Shown: positions 43,948 through 52,461 of the stretch, in pieces
How positions within the stretch are numbered: position 1 is the stretch's first letter
Layout: every line of letters begins with the position of its first letter
From: an uncultured Flavobacteriales bacterium
Lineage (GTDB): Bacteria > Bacteroidota > Bacteroidia > Flavobacteriales_G > Salibacteraceae
DNA length: 64,000 bases
Assembly (NCBI GenBank): GCA_913057205.1
Contig: CAJXNO010000014.1
Location: 1 to 64,000, forward strand
Direction: 5' to 3'
Translations under genes and position numbers: made by a program
The notes under the pieces: generated by a model
The model's database searches: none
Told to the model about the DNA's origin: nothing
Seen by the model: only the letters and a program-made list of their open reading frames with translations

Positions 43948-44493
43948 CTAGGCCTTGTACGATCGTAAGCGCCCTGGTAGTGGGATGTAGGTGTCATCCC
44001 CCGGTACCTTCGGAAACGCCTTCGCCATCCACTGCTCCGCCGCTGCTTGTAATTTCTGCTTGCTGTGTGAGACGAAATTCCAAAGTAGGAAGTGCTCTTG
44101 CTCCAGCGGTGCACCCCCGAATAGGAGCAGCTGGGTTCCGGCATCCAGTGCAATGCTGCATTGTTCGTTGGTCTTGCTGATCAACATTTGTCCGGCTTCA
44201 ACGCGCTCACCGTGTTCACTGATCGCACCCTCAACAATCACGAAGGCTACCTCTCCTTCTAGCTGTCCACTTAGATCGATTTTCACTTCCTTCTCTGCGT
44301 GAATGTCTACCATGAACAGTGGCGAATACCCTTGAAGAGGAGCAGTTCTGCCAAAGGCATTTCCTGCCACCAGAACATAGTGCACGTGATCTGAGGTCCA
44401 ATGCGGCAGGCTTTCTTTAGAATAGAAGGCGAAGCGGGGCTCCATATCCTCCAGCGCTGGTGGTAGAGCCACCCAGATCTGGTAGCCATGCAT
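43948..44493 (-). pseudogene. Pirin-like protein, C-terminal half only
   Basis: The frame from 44493 reads MHGYQIWVALPPALEDMEPR, which matches the middle of pirins (HGxQLWVALP), through VLVAGNAFGRTAPLQGYSPL and FLLWNFVSHSKQKLQAAAEQ to the end VPGDDTYIPLPGRLRSY. The N-terminal half with the metal-binding cupin (HPHRGFET region) is missing. Upstream of the Met the frame is only the antisense of a different gene. The break falls in a palindrome at 44486-44495. Without its metal site the product should not be an active pirin dioxygenase. Confidence 0.8.
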
Positions 44494-45585
44494 GGTGAAG
44501 GTGCCTTCATATCCTTTGATGATGGTATGCATTGGAGCAGCATGCAGCTGAACCTGCCCATCGTTCCTATCACTGATATGGTGGTCAAAAACAAGAACCT
44601 GATTGCTGCTACCCAAGGCAGAGGGGTCTACATCTTGGATGACCTGACCGTGTTTCACCAGCTCACTGAGGAGGTTATGGAAAAAGACCTGCACTTATTT
44701 GCGCCGATTGACGCTTACCGCCTCGGTGGCTTTAATGGTCGACTGAAGCCACCAAAGCGGGCCGGACAGAATCACCACAACGGTGTGGGCTTTTATTTTC
44801 ACCTAAAAGATGAGCCTGGGCAGAAGGATACTGTTACGCTCAGTGTTTTGGATTCGACTGGAGATACCATCCGTACATTTAGCTCTATGCCGAATGAGAA
44901 ACGGGATTCTTTGCGAGTTGAAAAGGGGAGCAATGTTTTTTTGTGGGACATGTATTATCCAAAGGCAGAAGGGTTTCCCGGTATGATCTTATGGGCCGCT
45001 AATTTGAACGGACCTAGAGCAGTGCCGGGTGAATACAGAGCGGTATTGAGCAATGGGCGAGACAAGGTTGAGCAGGCGTTCAACATCCTAGCCGACCAGC
45101 GAAGTACCTCCTCACAAGCTGACCTCCAGGCACAATTCAACTTTGTGCAAAAGACCAATCAGAAGCTTAGTGAGACCCATAAAGCGATCAAGGAGATCAG
45201 AACGGTGCGCGAACAGTTGAAAGACCTAGAGAAAAGGATTGATAGCTTGGAGTACCCGGCGATCGATCAGCTCATCGATCACATGCGCTTGTCTATGAAG
45301 AGCATTGAAGAGGCGCTGTACCAAACCAAGAATCAAAGTGGACAAGACCCCTTAAATTATCCGATACGGTTAAACAATAAGCTAGCCGCGGTGAAGAGCC
45401 AGGCCTCTTATGGCAGCTTTGCTCCAACCGATCAAGCCATCGCGGTGGCCGATTCCATCACCCAGCAGATCGATGAACAACTCACGCTATGGTACACCAT
45501 GAAGGAGTCGGACTTGAGGAGTTTGAATGACCTAGTGCGTAAGGCACAGATCGATTTGATTGCAGTGCCTAGAGACGAAGAATAG
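44488..45585 (+). pseudogene. BNR/sortilin-type repeat protein, C-terminal part only
   Basis: The frame reads EGAFISFDDGMHWSSMQLNL, VPITDMVVKNKNLIAATQGR and GVYILDDLTVFHQL, the last propeller blades of the large exported BNR/VPS10-like proteins of Bacteroidota. A beta-sandwich (SVLDSTGDTIRTFSSMPNEK) and a helical tail (QKTNQKLSETHKAIKEIRTV) follow. Full proteins are about 1,000 residues; roughly the first two thirds, including the signal peptide, are absent. The sequence stops matching exactly at the palindrome where the opposite-strand pirin gene also stops. It is a fragment created by the junction. Confidence 0.8.
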
Positions 45586-45591
45586 GGACAA

Positions 45592-45620
45592 AAAAATATC
45601 CCGGTCTTACTGGGATATCC
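45592..45620 (-). terminator. Hairpin with T-run on minus strand
   Basis: ATATCCC and GGGATAT arms (about 45596-45619) lie beside a run of A on the left, so on the minus strand the stem is followed by T. It could stop read-through towards the BNR fragment; no minus-strand gene ends directly before it. Confidence 0.45.
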
Positions 45621-45714
45621 TCATCTGGTATGACCTCAATCAGTCACAAGGCTTCTTAAGTCTATTATGCTAGCCAAACGAAGAGTAAAGGTCGAGTATC
45701 AATAACGCTGGTGC

Positions 45715-45734
45715 AATAGCTAGTACTAGCTATT
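45715..45734. repeat. Perfect 20-bp palindrome
   Basis: AATAGCTAGTACTAGCTATT is perfectly self-complementary. It lies 65 bases before tRNA-Val(GAC) in a spacer (45586-45798) with no gene. It could be an operator or simply a member of the AGCTAG-rich repeat family. Confidence 0.6.
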
Positions 45735-45798
45735 CTGCATCCCGATAAAAATTCGCACCCTACAAAACCTGAAAAAATCCAATATTCGCACCCAACAG

Positions 45799-45873
45799 GA
45801 GGTATTAGCTCAGCTGGTTCAGAGCGCTGCCTTGACAGGGCAGAGGTCACTGGTTCGAACCCAGTATGCCTCA
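45799..45873 (+). tRNA. tRNA-Val(GAC)
   Basis: Acceptor GAGGTAT pairs with ATGCCTC (one G-T pair), D-arm GCTC/GAGC, anticodon stem CTGCC/GGCAG with loop TTGACAG (anticodon GAC), and T-arm ACTGG/CCAGT with TTCGAAC. The discriminator is A45873 and CCA is not encoded. It reads GUC and GUU, complementing the UAC tRNA six kilobases upstream. No strong promoter is seen. Confidence 0.97.
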
Positions 45874-45887
45874 CTCGATGACTGAAA

Positions 45888-45922
45888 AAGCCTTTTCCGC
45901 GACAGCGGAAAGGGCTTTTTTA
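45888..45922 (+). terminator. Terminator after tRNA-Val(GAC)
   Basis: AAGCCttTTCCGC-gaca-GCGGAAaGGGCTT followed by a T-run, 14 bases after the tRNA end. Same position and build as the terminator after tRNA-Val(UAC). Confidence 0.85.
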
Positions 45923-46342
45923 TTCCGAATGCGTCGAGCTAGCTCGTAAGCATTCGGAATAAAAAAGACCCAGAGCCGGACACCGGCTCAGGCTTTTGAG
46001 GTTCCCTTCACGGAGAAAGCTGGCTCAATCCGCGGCAGCGGATTAACCCAGAACAAGAAGTGAAGGGGGAGACAGAATGCGTCGAGCTAGCTCGTAAGCA
46101 TTCAGAATAAAAAAGACCCAGAGCCGGACACCGGCTCATGCTTTTGAGGTTCCCTTCACGGAGAAAGCTGGCTCAATCCGCGGAGGCGGATTAACCCAGA
46201 ACAAGAAGTGAAGGGAGAGACACAAGCGTCGAGCTAGCTCGTAAGCATTCAGAATAAAAAAGACCCAGAGCCGGACACCGGCTCATGCTTTTGAGGTTCC
46301 CTTCACGGAGAAAGCTGGCTCAATCCGCGGCAGCGGATTAAC
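45922..46342 (+). repeat. Tandem 147-bp structured repeat after tRNA-Val(GAC)
   Basis: Nearly three units of 147-148 bp (anchors GTCGAGCTAGCTCGTAAGCA at 45933, 46081 and 46228). Each unit holds a GAATGC/GCATTC stem around GAGCTAGCTC, AAAAAAGACCCA, hairpin GAGCCGG-aca-CCGGCTC, CCCTTCAC, hairpin AATCCGC/GCGGATT, and GTGAAGGG pairing back to CCCTTCAC. In the first unit the outer stem is a perfect 11-bp inverted repeat (ATTCCGAATGC). The last unit ends after GCGGATTAAC. No plus-strand frame is open; minus-strand frames contain stops. Confidence 0.9.
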
Positions 46343-46356
46343 AAAATGAGGGTGAG

Positions 46357-46374
46357 TCCCGATAGCTATCGGGA
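46357..46374. repeat. Perfect 18-bp palindrome
   Basis: TCCCGATAGCTATCGGGA, 15 bases after the tandem array. Its core CCCGATAGCTATC also occurs at the start of the repeat at 14.77 kb. The rest of the spacer to 46460 carries CCTAGTACCTAGTACC and no gene. Confidence 0.6.
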
Positions 46375-46460
46375 GAGAGCGAGCTAAATCCAACGATCGA
46401 ACAAACCTCAAAACAAGAAGCCCCCAAAGCAGTTCCTTTCCTAGTACCTAGTACCTGTAA

Positions 46461-48404
46461 TCACACTGGCTCCACCCAATCACCATGTGATGCGATCAAG
46501 GCGATCAATTCATCTACCGCCTCCGCCTCTGGTACATTGCGCTTCACCACTTCTTTTTCCTTGTACAGCGTGATCTTTCCCGGGCCTGTGCCAACGTATC
46601 CGTAATCTGCATCGGCCATCTCACCCGGTCCGTTCACGATACAGCCCATGATGCCGATCTTAACCCCTTTCAGGTGACTCGTTCTCGATCGGATCTTTGC
46701 TGTGGTCTCTTGGAGGTCAAATAACGTACGTCCACAAGATGGACATGAAATATATTCCGTTTTAGAAATCCGAACGCGCGTGGCTTGAAGAATACCGAAA
46801 CTCAATGAGTTGATCATCTTCTTGCTTCCACAATGCTCAGCATCGATCCAAATGCCATCACCTAGCCCGTCGATCAGGAGCGCCCCCATATCGGTACTAG
46901 CGTAAAGCTGTAAGGTGTTCTCATCCAAGTTGGCGTAAGAACGTTTGATGATCACCGGTACATCGCATTGAGCATCCATCAAACGGAAGAATGCAGCACG
47001 TTGCTCCGCCATTCCGTGTTTGTTCGATGTGGTCAGAACGAGCACTGCGGTCTTATCTTGCTTGAGCTTTTCTACCAGTACTTCAGATAGCCCTTTCAGA
47101 TTGGCTTCTACAAAGTTCAGTTCATCCGATGCCTTCGTCGAGCTGATGTAGTCGTTAGCAGCGAATACGGGATAATGCCGATCCTTCTTTTGCCAAACCG
47201 CGGCATCTTGGATCAAACCCAGCGTGCCAGGGATCTCAAAACCGATCTGGTGCTGGCCGATGTAAACGAAGTCACATGCTTGATCAGCGATGTTCCACTT
47301 GTCTAACGGGACAGAGTAGTTGTATCCAACCGCATGAAAATTCGCTGGCTTGATCTCTGATTGATGGGAAAAATCATGAATGATCCGCGGCACTTCATGG
47401 TCGCCGATGTTAACCACCTGTCGGGTAGCTCTACGTTGGTATGCAAATGGATCGATCGGATAGGAGGTCAGTTCAGGAATTGGGTCGTGACCTGCTCGGT
47501 TTTTGTATCGGTCGGCTAAAACTTGCGCTACGGGGATTTCAAACTCCGGCTCCTCGGTAAGTGAAACGCGGATGGTGTCGCCCAAGCCATCTTCCAACAA
47601 GGTGCCGATTCCAACGGCCGACTTGATCCGTCCATCTTCCCCTTCGCCCGCTTCGGTTACACCTAGGTGCAAGGGATAGTTCATTCCTTCCTGCATCATA
47701 CGATGCACCAACAAACGGTAAGCCTGTACCATCACCTGCGTGTTGCTCGCCTTCATCGAGAGTACGATGTTGTGGAATTCGTTGTCTCTACAGATATGCA
47801 AGAACTCCATCGCACTCTCTACCATGCCCAAGGGAGTGTCGCCGTATCGGCTTAAGATCCGGTCGCTCAAGGATCCGTGGTTGGTTCCAATGCGCATCGC
47901 GGTGCCGTGTTCTTTGCAGATCTTTACAAGCGGTGTAAAGCGTTCGCGGATCCGGTCGAGTTCTGCTTGATAGGTCTCATCGTTGTACTCGATGTGCTCA
48001 AATTTCTTCTTGTCGGCGTAATTTCCCGGGTTCACACGAACCTTCTCTACAATCTTGGCCGCAATTTCAGCAGCGTTTGGTGTGAAATGAATGTCAGCTA
48101 CAAGAGGAGTGCTATACCCTTTAGCGTGCAGCGCATCGCGTATAGCTGCCAAATTCTCTGCATCCTTCTTGCTCGGGGCGGTGATGCGCACCAACTCACA
48201 GCCCGCATCGATCATACGAACGCTTTGAGCAACCGTAGCTTCTGTATCCATGGTGTCTGTGGTGGTCATGCTTTGCACCCGGATTGGGTTCTTACCTCCC
48301 ATGGCGAGGTCGCCGATGTGCACTTCTCTCGTCTCGAATCGGTGATAAGCGGTTAAGCTGTTGCTGTACTGCTTCTCTGTGTGTGGTTTGGTCTCAGGCT
48401 GCAT
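46461..48404 (-). CDS. ispG: 4-hydroxy-3-methylbut-2-enyl diphosphate synthase, large form
   Basis: A 647-residue MEP-pathway enzyme that reduces MEcPP to HMBPP. N-terminal TIM barrel (VHIGDLAMGGKNPIRVQSMT, residues 25-44; RVNPGNYADKKKF), a large insert domain (about 270-540) typical of the Bacteroidota and plant form, and a C-terminal [4Fe-4S] domain with ISCPSCGRTLFDLQ and GIMGCIVNGPGEMADADYG holding the three cluster Cys. The chosen start MQPETKPHTEK lies four bases after a -7 box; a start 29 codons upstream would precede the promoter. It implies that the cell makes isoprenoids by the MEP route. Confidence 0.95.
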   Translation of the reverse strand: MQPETKPHTEKQYSNSLTAYHRFETREVHIGDLAMGGKNPIRVQSMTTTDTMDTEATVAQSVRMIDAGCELVRITAPSKKDAENLAAIRDALHAKGYSTPLVADIHFTPNAAEIAAKIVEKVRVNPGNYADKKKFEHIEYNDETYQAELDRIRERFTPLVKICKEHGTAMRIGTNHGSLSDRILSRYGDTPLGMVESAMEFLHICRDNEFHNIVLSMKASNTQVMVQAYRLLVHRMMQEGMNYPLHLGVTEAGEGEDGRIKSAVGIGTLLEDGLGDTIRVSLTEEPEFEIPVAQVLADRYKNRAGHDPIPELTSYPIDPFAYQRRATRQVVNIGDHEVPRIIHDFSHQSEIKPANFHAVGYNYSVPLDKWNIADQACDFVYIGQHQIGFEIPGTLGLIQDAAVWQKKDRHYPVFAANDYISSTKASDELNFVEANLKGLSEVLVEKLKQDKTAVLVLTTSNKHGMAEQRAAFFRLMDAQCDVPVIIKRSYANLDENTLQLYASTDMGALLIDGLGDGIWIDAEHCGSKKMINSLSFGILQATRVRISKTEYISCPSCGRTLFDLQETTAKIRSRTSHLKGVKIGIMGCIVNGPGEMADADYGYVGTGPGKITLYKEKEVVKRNVPEAEAVDELIALIASHGDWVEPV

Positions 48405-48408
48405 AGCG

Positions 48409-48416
48409 CAAAAGTA
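48409..48416 (-). promoter_or_regulatory. -7 box of ispG
   Basis: TACTTTTG on the minus strand ends four bases before the ispG ATG, so the message would be leaderless. No -33 box stands out. Confidence 0.4.
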
Positions 48417-48542
48417 AGTGGTTTGTGGTGGGTCCTTGCTCTCCTCAGGATACCAAAAGATTTTCTTTATTATCGATGCATGTAACGCCAACCTATGTTT
48501 CTTTGTTTTCGTTTAGTAGAAACAAACCCCATACTACCATCC

Positions 48543-50084
48543 ATGCGAACTCCTGCCTACCACCAAATCCTCTTTCTCTTCCTCCTTTTTGCTTTGCCAG
48601 CCTCCTTGAGTGCGCAATGCACCGCTGGATTCAATTATTCTGCCAGCGGCGCTTCCGTTGATTTTACAAGTACTGCTAGTGGTGCGTTCACTTTCATCTC
48701 CTATGATTACGGAGATGGGAACACAAGCAATGGTACCAGTAATCCAACCCATGTTTATGCTGAGGAGGGAGTGTACATCGCTTGTCAGATCATTCAGGAC
48801 TTCGGTGGAAGCTGTTTTGATGTCCTTTGTGATACGGTGTTCACTGAGAACGCTACGTGTTCTGCCGACTTTGATTGGTTTGATAGCGGATTGAGCGTTG
48901 ATTTTATTGACTTTTCGCTGGGAACCTACGATTCCTTGTCCTGGGAGTTTGGAGATGGTAACACTACGGGTGAGTTGGATCCAACACATACGTACGCAAC
49001 GCCCGGAAGCTATACCGCTTGCTTGTCGCTTTACGAGCAAGGAGTGCTGTGCGACAGTATCTGCAAGACGGTGAGTGTTGACTCAACAGGCGGCGGTGGA
49101 GGTGGTGTTTGTGTTGCTCAGTTTGCAGCAGATATTGCGGGACTCACCGTTGCGTTTACCAATCAATCCATTGGGAACTATAATACTCAGCTTTGGGATT
49201 TCGGAGATCAACTTGGAACAAGTTTTCAAAACAACCCTACTTACACTTACAGCAGCGCCGGAACATATGAAGTTTGCCTGCTGGTACTAGATTCGAACGG
49301 TGGAGCTTGCTTCGATGAGTATTGCATGGACGTTACTGTAGGCGGCGGTGGCGGCGGTGGTGCTTGTACTGCCGATTTCTCCTATGAAACGGATGGATTG
49401 ACCATCGACATGGAAGATGAGTCGACCGGATTGTACCTCACCGCCCTTTGGGATTATGGCGATGGCGGATTCCCGAGCTTCGATCCGAGCTATACTTACG
49501 ATGAAGCGGGAGAGTACGATGTGTGCCTTACCATTGTGAACCCTTTTCCTTTCTGCACCGACACCTATTGTGAAACCGTGGAGATCGTTGAACTTACGTG
49601 TGATGCTTCGTTTGAATACAGCTTTGATCCAGCTACCAACGCATACAGCTTCAGTAATACCACCACAGAGGGAAACGTGACTTCCGTGGAATGGGAATTT
49701 GGTGATGGAAATAGCAGCACCTTCGCAAACCCGACCTACAACTACAATGCACCGGGAGTGTACGAGGTTTGCCTGAGCACCTTCGACGAAGGCAACTTAT
49801 GCGGCTCCGTTTGTCGAGATGTGGAGGTCTATCCGTTGAGTATCGCAGAAGCGCAAAACCAATCCATTCAGGTATTTCCCAACCCCAACCAAGGAAGCTT
49901 CACCATTCAAGGCTTGTCCAAAGAAGGTGGAATGGCGGTACTAAGGGATTTAGCGGGCAGGATGGTACATGCGACAAGGCTAGACGCTTCAACCAACCTC
50001 GAATTAGATGTATCCAGCGGAACTTACGTGCTCGAGGTGCAATCCAACGGAGAAGTGCATTATCAGCGACTTGTAATTGAATAG
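48543..50084 (+). CDS. Five-PKD-domain T9SS-secreted protein
   Basis: A 513-residue exported protein: signal peptide ending LFALPASLSAQ, five PKD domains of about 80 residues each, and a type A sorting domain (IQVFPNPNQGSFTIQGLS to HYQRLVIE). Each PKD unit has a YGDG/FGDGN-type core (SYDYGDGNTSNG, SWEFGDGNTTGE, LWDFGDQLGTSF, LWDYGDGGFPSF, EWEFGDGNSSTF) and four Cys at equivalent places, probably disulfides. Poly-Gly linkers of six to seven residues follow units 2 and 3. The layout suggests a stiff surface or extracellular spacer; no catalytic domain is present, so it is likely adhesive. Confidence 0.88.
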   Translation: MRTPAYHQILFLFLLFALPASLSAQCTAGFNYSASGASVDFTSTASGAFTFISYDYGDGNTSNGTSNPTHVYAEEGVYIACQIIQDFGGSCFDVLCDTVFTENATCSADFDWFDSGLSVDFIDFSLGTYDSLSWEFGDGNTTGELDPTHTYATPGSYTACLSLYEQGVLCDSICKTVSVDSTGGGGGGVCVAQFAADIAGLTVAFTNQSIGNYNTQLWDFGDQLGTSFQNNPTYTYSSAGTYEVCLLVLDSNGGACFDEYCMDVTVGGGGGGGACTADFSYETDGLTIDMEDESTGLYLTALWDYGDGGFPSFDPSYTYDEAGEYDVCLTIVNPFPFCTDTYCETVEIVELTCDASFEYSFDPATNAYSFSNTTTEGNVTSVEWEFGDGNSSTFANPTYNYNAPGVYEVCLSTFDEGNLCGSVCRDVEVYPLSIAEAQNQSIQVFPNPNQGSFTIQGLSKEGGMAVLRDLAGRMVHATRLDASTNLELDVSSGTYVLEVQSNGEVHYQRLVIE

Positions 50085-50125
50085 GACTTACTAATAGCCA
50101 ACAGCCAATAGCGAATAGCCACTAG

Positions 50126-50737
50126 CTAAGCCCCAGCCGATTCTCTCGCCACTTCCACGATCACCTCATTCCGGCGATTCACCATTTCGTAGGGAGGATT
50201 GTAGCCAAGAAATTCTATATTGCCTTTCGCTTGAATGCCTTCACGCTCCAGTGCTCGCAGCAGCTTTTGCTTGTGTTCTTCGATGCGCTCATCGTCTGCC
50301 CATCCTCCAAAACGGATCGCAGCTACCACCCGCTCTTCTTCTTGCTCAAAACCAATGCGCTGATCGTTCGGCTTAGGCAATTGCTCTAGGGTGTACGACT
50401 GAGGCACCATAAATGCCATGCGCATGCTATCGCCCATTTCCATGCGAACGGGGGTGGTCATAGCAATCTTTTCCTCTGTCTCGTTTCCGCCAAAAATGTA
50501 GCCAGCCAATACACGAAAACCGCTGCCTGAAGCATTCCGGTAAGCCTGTCGCTCCATGTTCACATAACTGAATAAGGCAGCATCGTATTTGCGTATCTCA
50601 AAGTCAGGGTACGACTTGATTACTGTGTACGGATATTGCTCCGTTTCCCCGGTAGAGCGGGATGAATACCATTGAAACGCCATAAAAACAAGTGCTAAAA
50701 CGCCCAAAGAGATCAAAAGGATGGTGGTCCACTTCAT
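50126..50737 (-). CDS. SOUL heme-binding family protein
   Basis: A 203-residue protein with an N-terminal membrane helix (WTTILLISLGVLALVFMAF) and a SOUL domain: YPYTVIKSYPDFEIRKYDAA (35-54), GFRVLAGYIFGGNETEEKIA, MTTPVRMEM, then FMVPQSYTLEQLPKPNDQRI and ending GYNPPYEMVNRRNEVIVEV. SOUL proteins bind heme or tetrapyrroles, although several bacterial ones lack the axial His. Anchored to the inner membrane, facing the periplasm. It stands alone between repeat-bearing spacers. Confidence 0.88.
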   Translation of the reverse strand: MKWTTILLISLGVLALVFMAFQWYSSRSTGETEQYPYTVIKSYPDFEIRKYDAALFSYVNMERQAYRNASGSGFRVLAGYIFGGNETEEKIAMTTPVRMEMGDSMRMAFMVPQSYTLEQLPKPNDQRIGFEQEEERVVAAIRFGGWADDERIEEHKQKLLRALEREGIQAKGNIEFLGYNPPYEMVNRRNEVIVEVARESAGA

Positions 50738-50785
50738 AGCAATAGAACGATGAAGCCTTTAAGATTGTTCTAGGATGAGTAGGAA

Positions 50786-50930
50786 TCAGCTATCAGCTAT
50801 CGGCTATCGGCTGTCAGCTGTCGGCTATCAGCTGTTCGCTGCAAGATGTTTAACTATATCCGCAAAGGACAACACTCTAACGTCTAAAGTCTTTCGTCTT
50901 TTCTCTTTCGTCTTTTCTCTTTCCTCTCAA
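50786..50930. repeat. Low-complexity intergenic repeats
   Basis: ATCAGCTATCAGCTATCGGC and further AGCTGTCGGCTATCAGCTG units (50786-50841), then CTCTAACGTCTAAAGTC and a CTTTCGTCTTTTCTCTTTCG run to 50930. The same two families occur in the same order at 14.77-15.06 kb. A shorter AGCCAACAGCCAATAGC run lies at 50093-50125 on the other side of the SOUL gene. Confidence 0.75.
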
Positions 50931-50933
50931 CCG

Positions 50934-51836
50934 CTAATGCACCGGCACCTTCTCACCCTTCAGCCGGGCTCTGCGCTTGAAGTATCCGTTTAAGAAGATC
51001 ATGCTCATCACAATCACCGCACCTTGGTAGAAGAGCGGACTCATGAACTCGTCTTCCTTAAAGATCAATAAAGCAAAAACGATCGCATAGATCGGTTCCA
51101 TGTTGATGGACATACTGACCGTGAACGGACTCAAGACCTTCATTACCTCAATGCTCACCACAAAGGCCAGACTGGTGCACAGCAGACCGAGTATGAGCAA
51201 CCAAAGCCAATCCATGGGTGTAGGTAGTGCAAAGTGGTTGAAGCCACCGGTAAAGAGGTAGTAGATGCTGATCCCAACAACACCGCCTAGCATCTCGTGG
51301 GCGGTGATCAAGGTCGGACGGTCGTTCTTCACGAAAACGCCGTTCAAGGTACCAAACAAGGCAGCCAAAACAGCGGCGATCAAGGCATAAGCAATGCCTA
51401 AGGTGTAAGCGGTCTCCGCTTGAAAGATGATGCCCAATCCAGCCAACGTACCGACGCCGAGCAGCACTTCATAAGCGATGATCCTTCGCTTGAAGAAGAA
51501 GGGTTCGATGAAGGCCACAAAGAGGGAAGTGGAGGCTAAGGTTGTAAGGGTGATGGAAACGTTTGAGACCTTGAGCGCCTCAAAGAAGAAGATCCAATGT
51601 CCGGCGGTGATCACCCCTGTCCCAAGGTACTTGAGTCGATTCATTGCAGAGGTTTGGAACGACCGCTTTGTTAGTACCATGAATACCAACAATCCGATCA
51701 AGGCAATGCTCATACGATACCAAACGATACTTGTGGAAGAGATGGAAATCAGTCGGCCGAGAATGCCAGTGAATCCCCACATGAAAACGACCAGGTGTAG
51801 GGAGATGTAATGCTTCAGGTGCTCGGCGACCTTCAT
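50934..51836 (-). CDS. EamA-family (DMT) transporter
   Basis: A 300-residue ten-helix permease made of two EamA repeats. Repeat 1 begins HLVVFMWGFTGILGRLISIS and repeat 2 near GIAYALIAAVLAALFGTLNG; the second closes with YAIVFALLIFKEDEFMSPLF, the conserved EamA end segment. DMT transporters of this build move amino acids or small metabolites, often outward. Its ATG overlaps the stop of the DUF502 gene (51833-51836), so the two are coupled. Confidence 0.88.
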   Translation of the reverse strand: MKVAEHLKHYISLHLVVFMWGFTGILGRLISISSTSIVWYRMSIALIGLLVFMVLTKRSFQTSAMNRLKYLGTGVITAGHWIFFFEALKVSNVSITLTTLASTSLFVAFIEPFFFKRRIIAYEVLLGVGTLAGLGIIFQAETAYTLGIAYALIAAVLAALFGTLNGVFVKNDRPTLITAHEMLGGVVGISIYYLFTGGFNHFALPTPMDWLWLLILGLLCTSLAFVVSIEVMKVLSPFTVSMSINMEPIYAIVFALLIFKEDEFMSPLFYQGAVIVMSMIFLNGYFKRRARLKGEKVPVH

Positions 51837-52408
51837 TTTTTCTGCAGCTCGTTCACCTTGGTCACTCCTCCGGATACAATGAACTTCATCACATCCGCAG
51901 GCTTGGCATCGATGGGGGTCACATTTTCTGCCGGAACGATGAATAGGTTCCCCGAGAACGCATAACTGTGGGGTAGATACACCGCCACCTTGCCCTCATT
52001 GATCCCGATCTCTTGAAGGTCTGAACCGGTCATGAAGCCCAGCTTTTGAACTTCGGCTTGCTCGTACATCTTCACCAGCACGGGTTGGTCAAACTTCTTC
52101 TGCGTACCCACGAAGGCCGAAACCAAATCCTTGATCGCTGAGTAGATCGTTTGTACCAATGGTGCACTCTTCAAGATCTGATTGCCCCAATAAACAAAAG
52201 GCTGTGCGAGCACCGTGCCGGTAAAAACGCCAAAAACGGTAATTGCGCCGAGCAATGTCAACAGTCCAAGCCCAGGGATCTCATACGGGATGATCCCATC
52301 AATGATGATGAAGATTTCGATGATCACGTAGATCGTGGCTGCTGTCGGAACCAAGAAGATCAGGCCGCGAATGAATGCTCTAACAACGTAGGAGATGACC
52401 GATTTCAT
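51833..52408 (-). CDS. DUF502 membrane protein
   Basis: A 191-residue protein of the DUF502 family. Two hydrophobic segments near the N-terminus (GLIFLVPTAATIYVIIEIFI; GLGLLTLLGAITVFGVFTGT) precede the conserved core PLVQTIYSAIKDLVSAFVG, then VAVYLPHSYAFSGNLFIVP. No biochemical function is established for the family; proteins of this type may organise lipids or membrane stress. It is co-translated with the EamA transporter. Confidence 0.88.
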   Translation of the reverse strand: MKSVISYVVRAFIRGLIFLVPTAATIYVIIEIFIIIDGIIPYEIPGLGLLTLLGAITVFGVFTGTVLAQPFVYWGNQILKSAPLVQTIYSAIKDLVSAFVGTQKKFDQPVLVKMYEQAEVQKLGFMTGSDLQEIGINEGKVAVYLPHSYAFSGNLFIVPAENVTPIDAKPADVMKFIVSGGVTKVNELQKK

Positions 52409-52461
52409 AGCGTTGGATTTGTACGCAAAGAAAGGTTCAATGCCCGCTTGAAAGATGGAGG

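Noticed and set aside
39865-45873. Integrative element between the two tRNA-Val genes
   Set aside because: No integrase, no direct repeat of a tRNA 3' end and no mobility genes between them; the enclosed genes are ordinary metabolism and transport.
45665-45874. Small minus-strand gene overlapping tRNA-Val(GAC)
   Set aside because: Its first part is the reverse complement of the tRNA (RHTGFEPVT), a common false gene.
39984-46342. CRISPR array
   Set aside because: The units after the tRNA genes are about 125-148 bp, near-identical throughout, with no spacer/repeat alternation and no cas genes.
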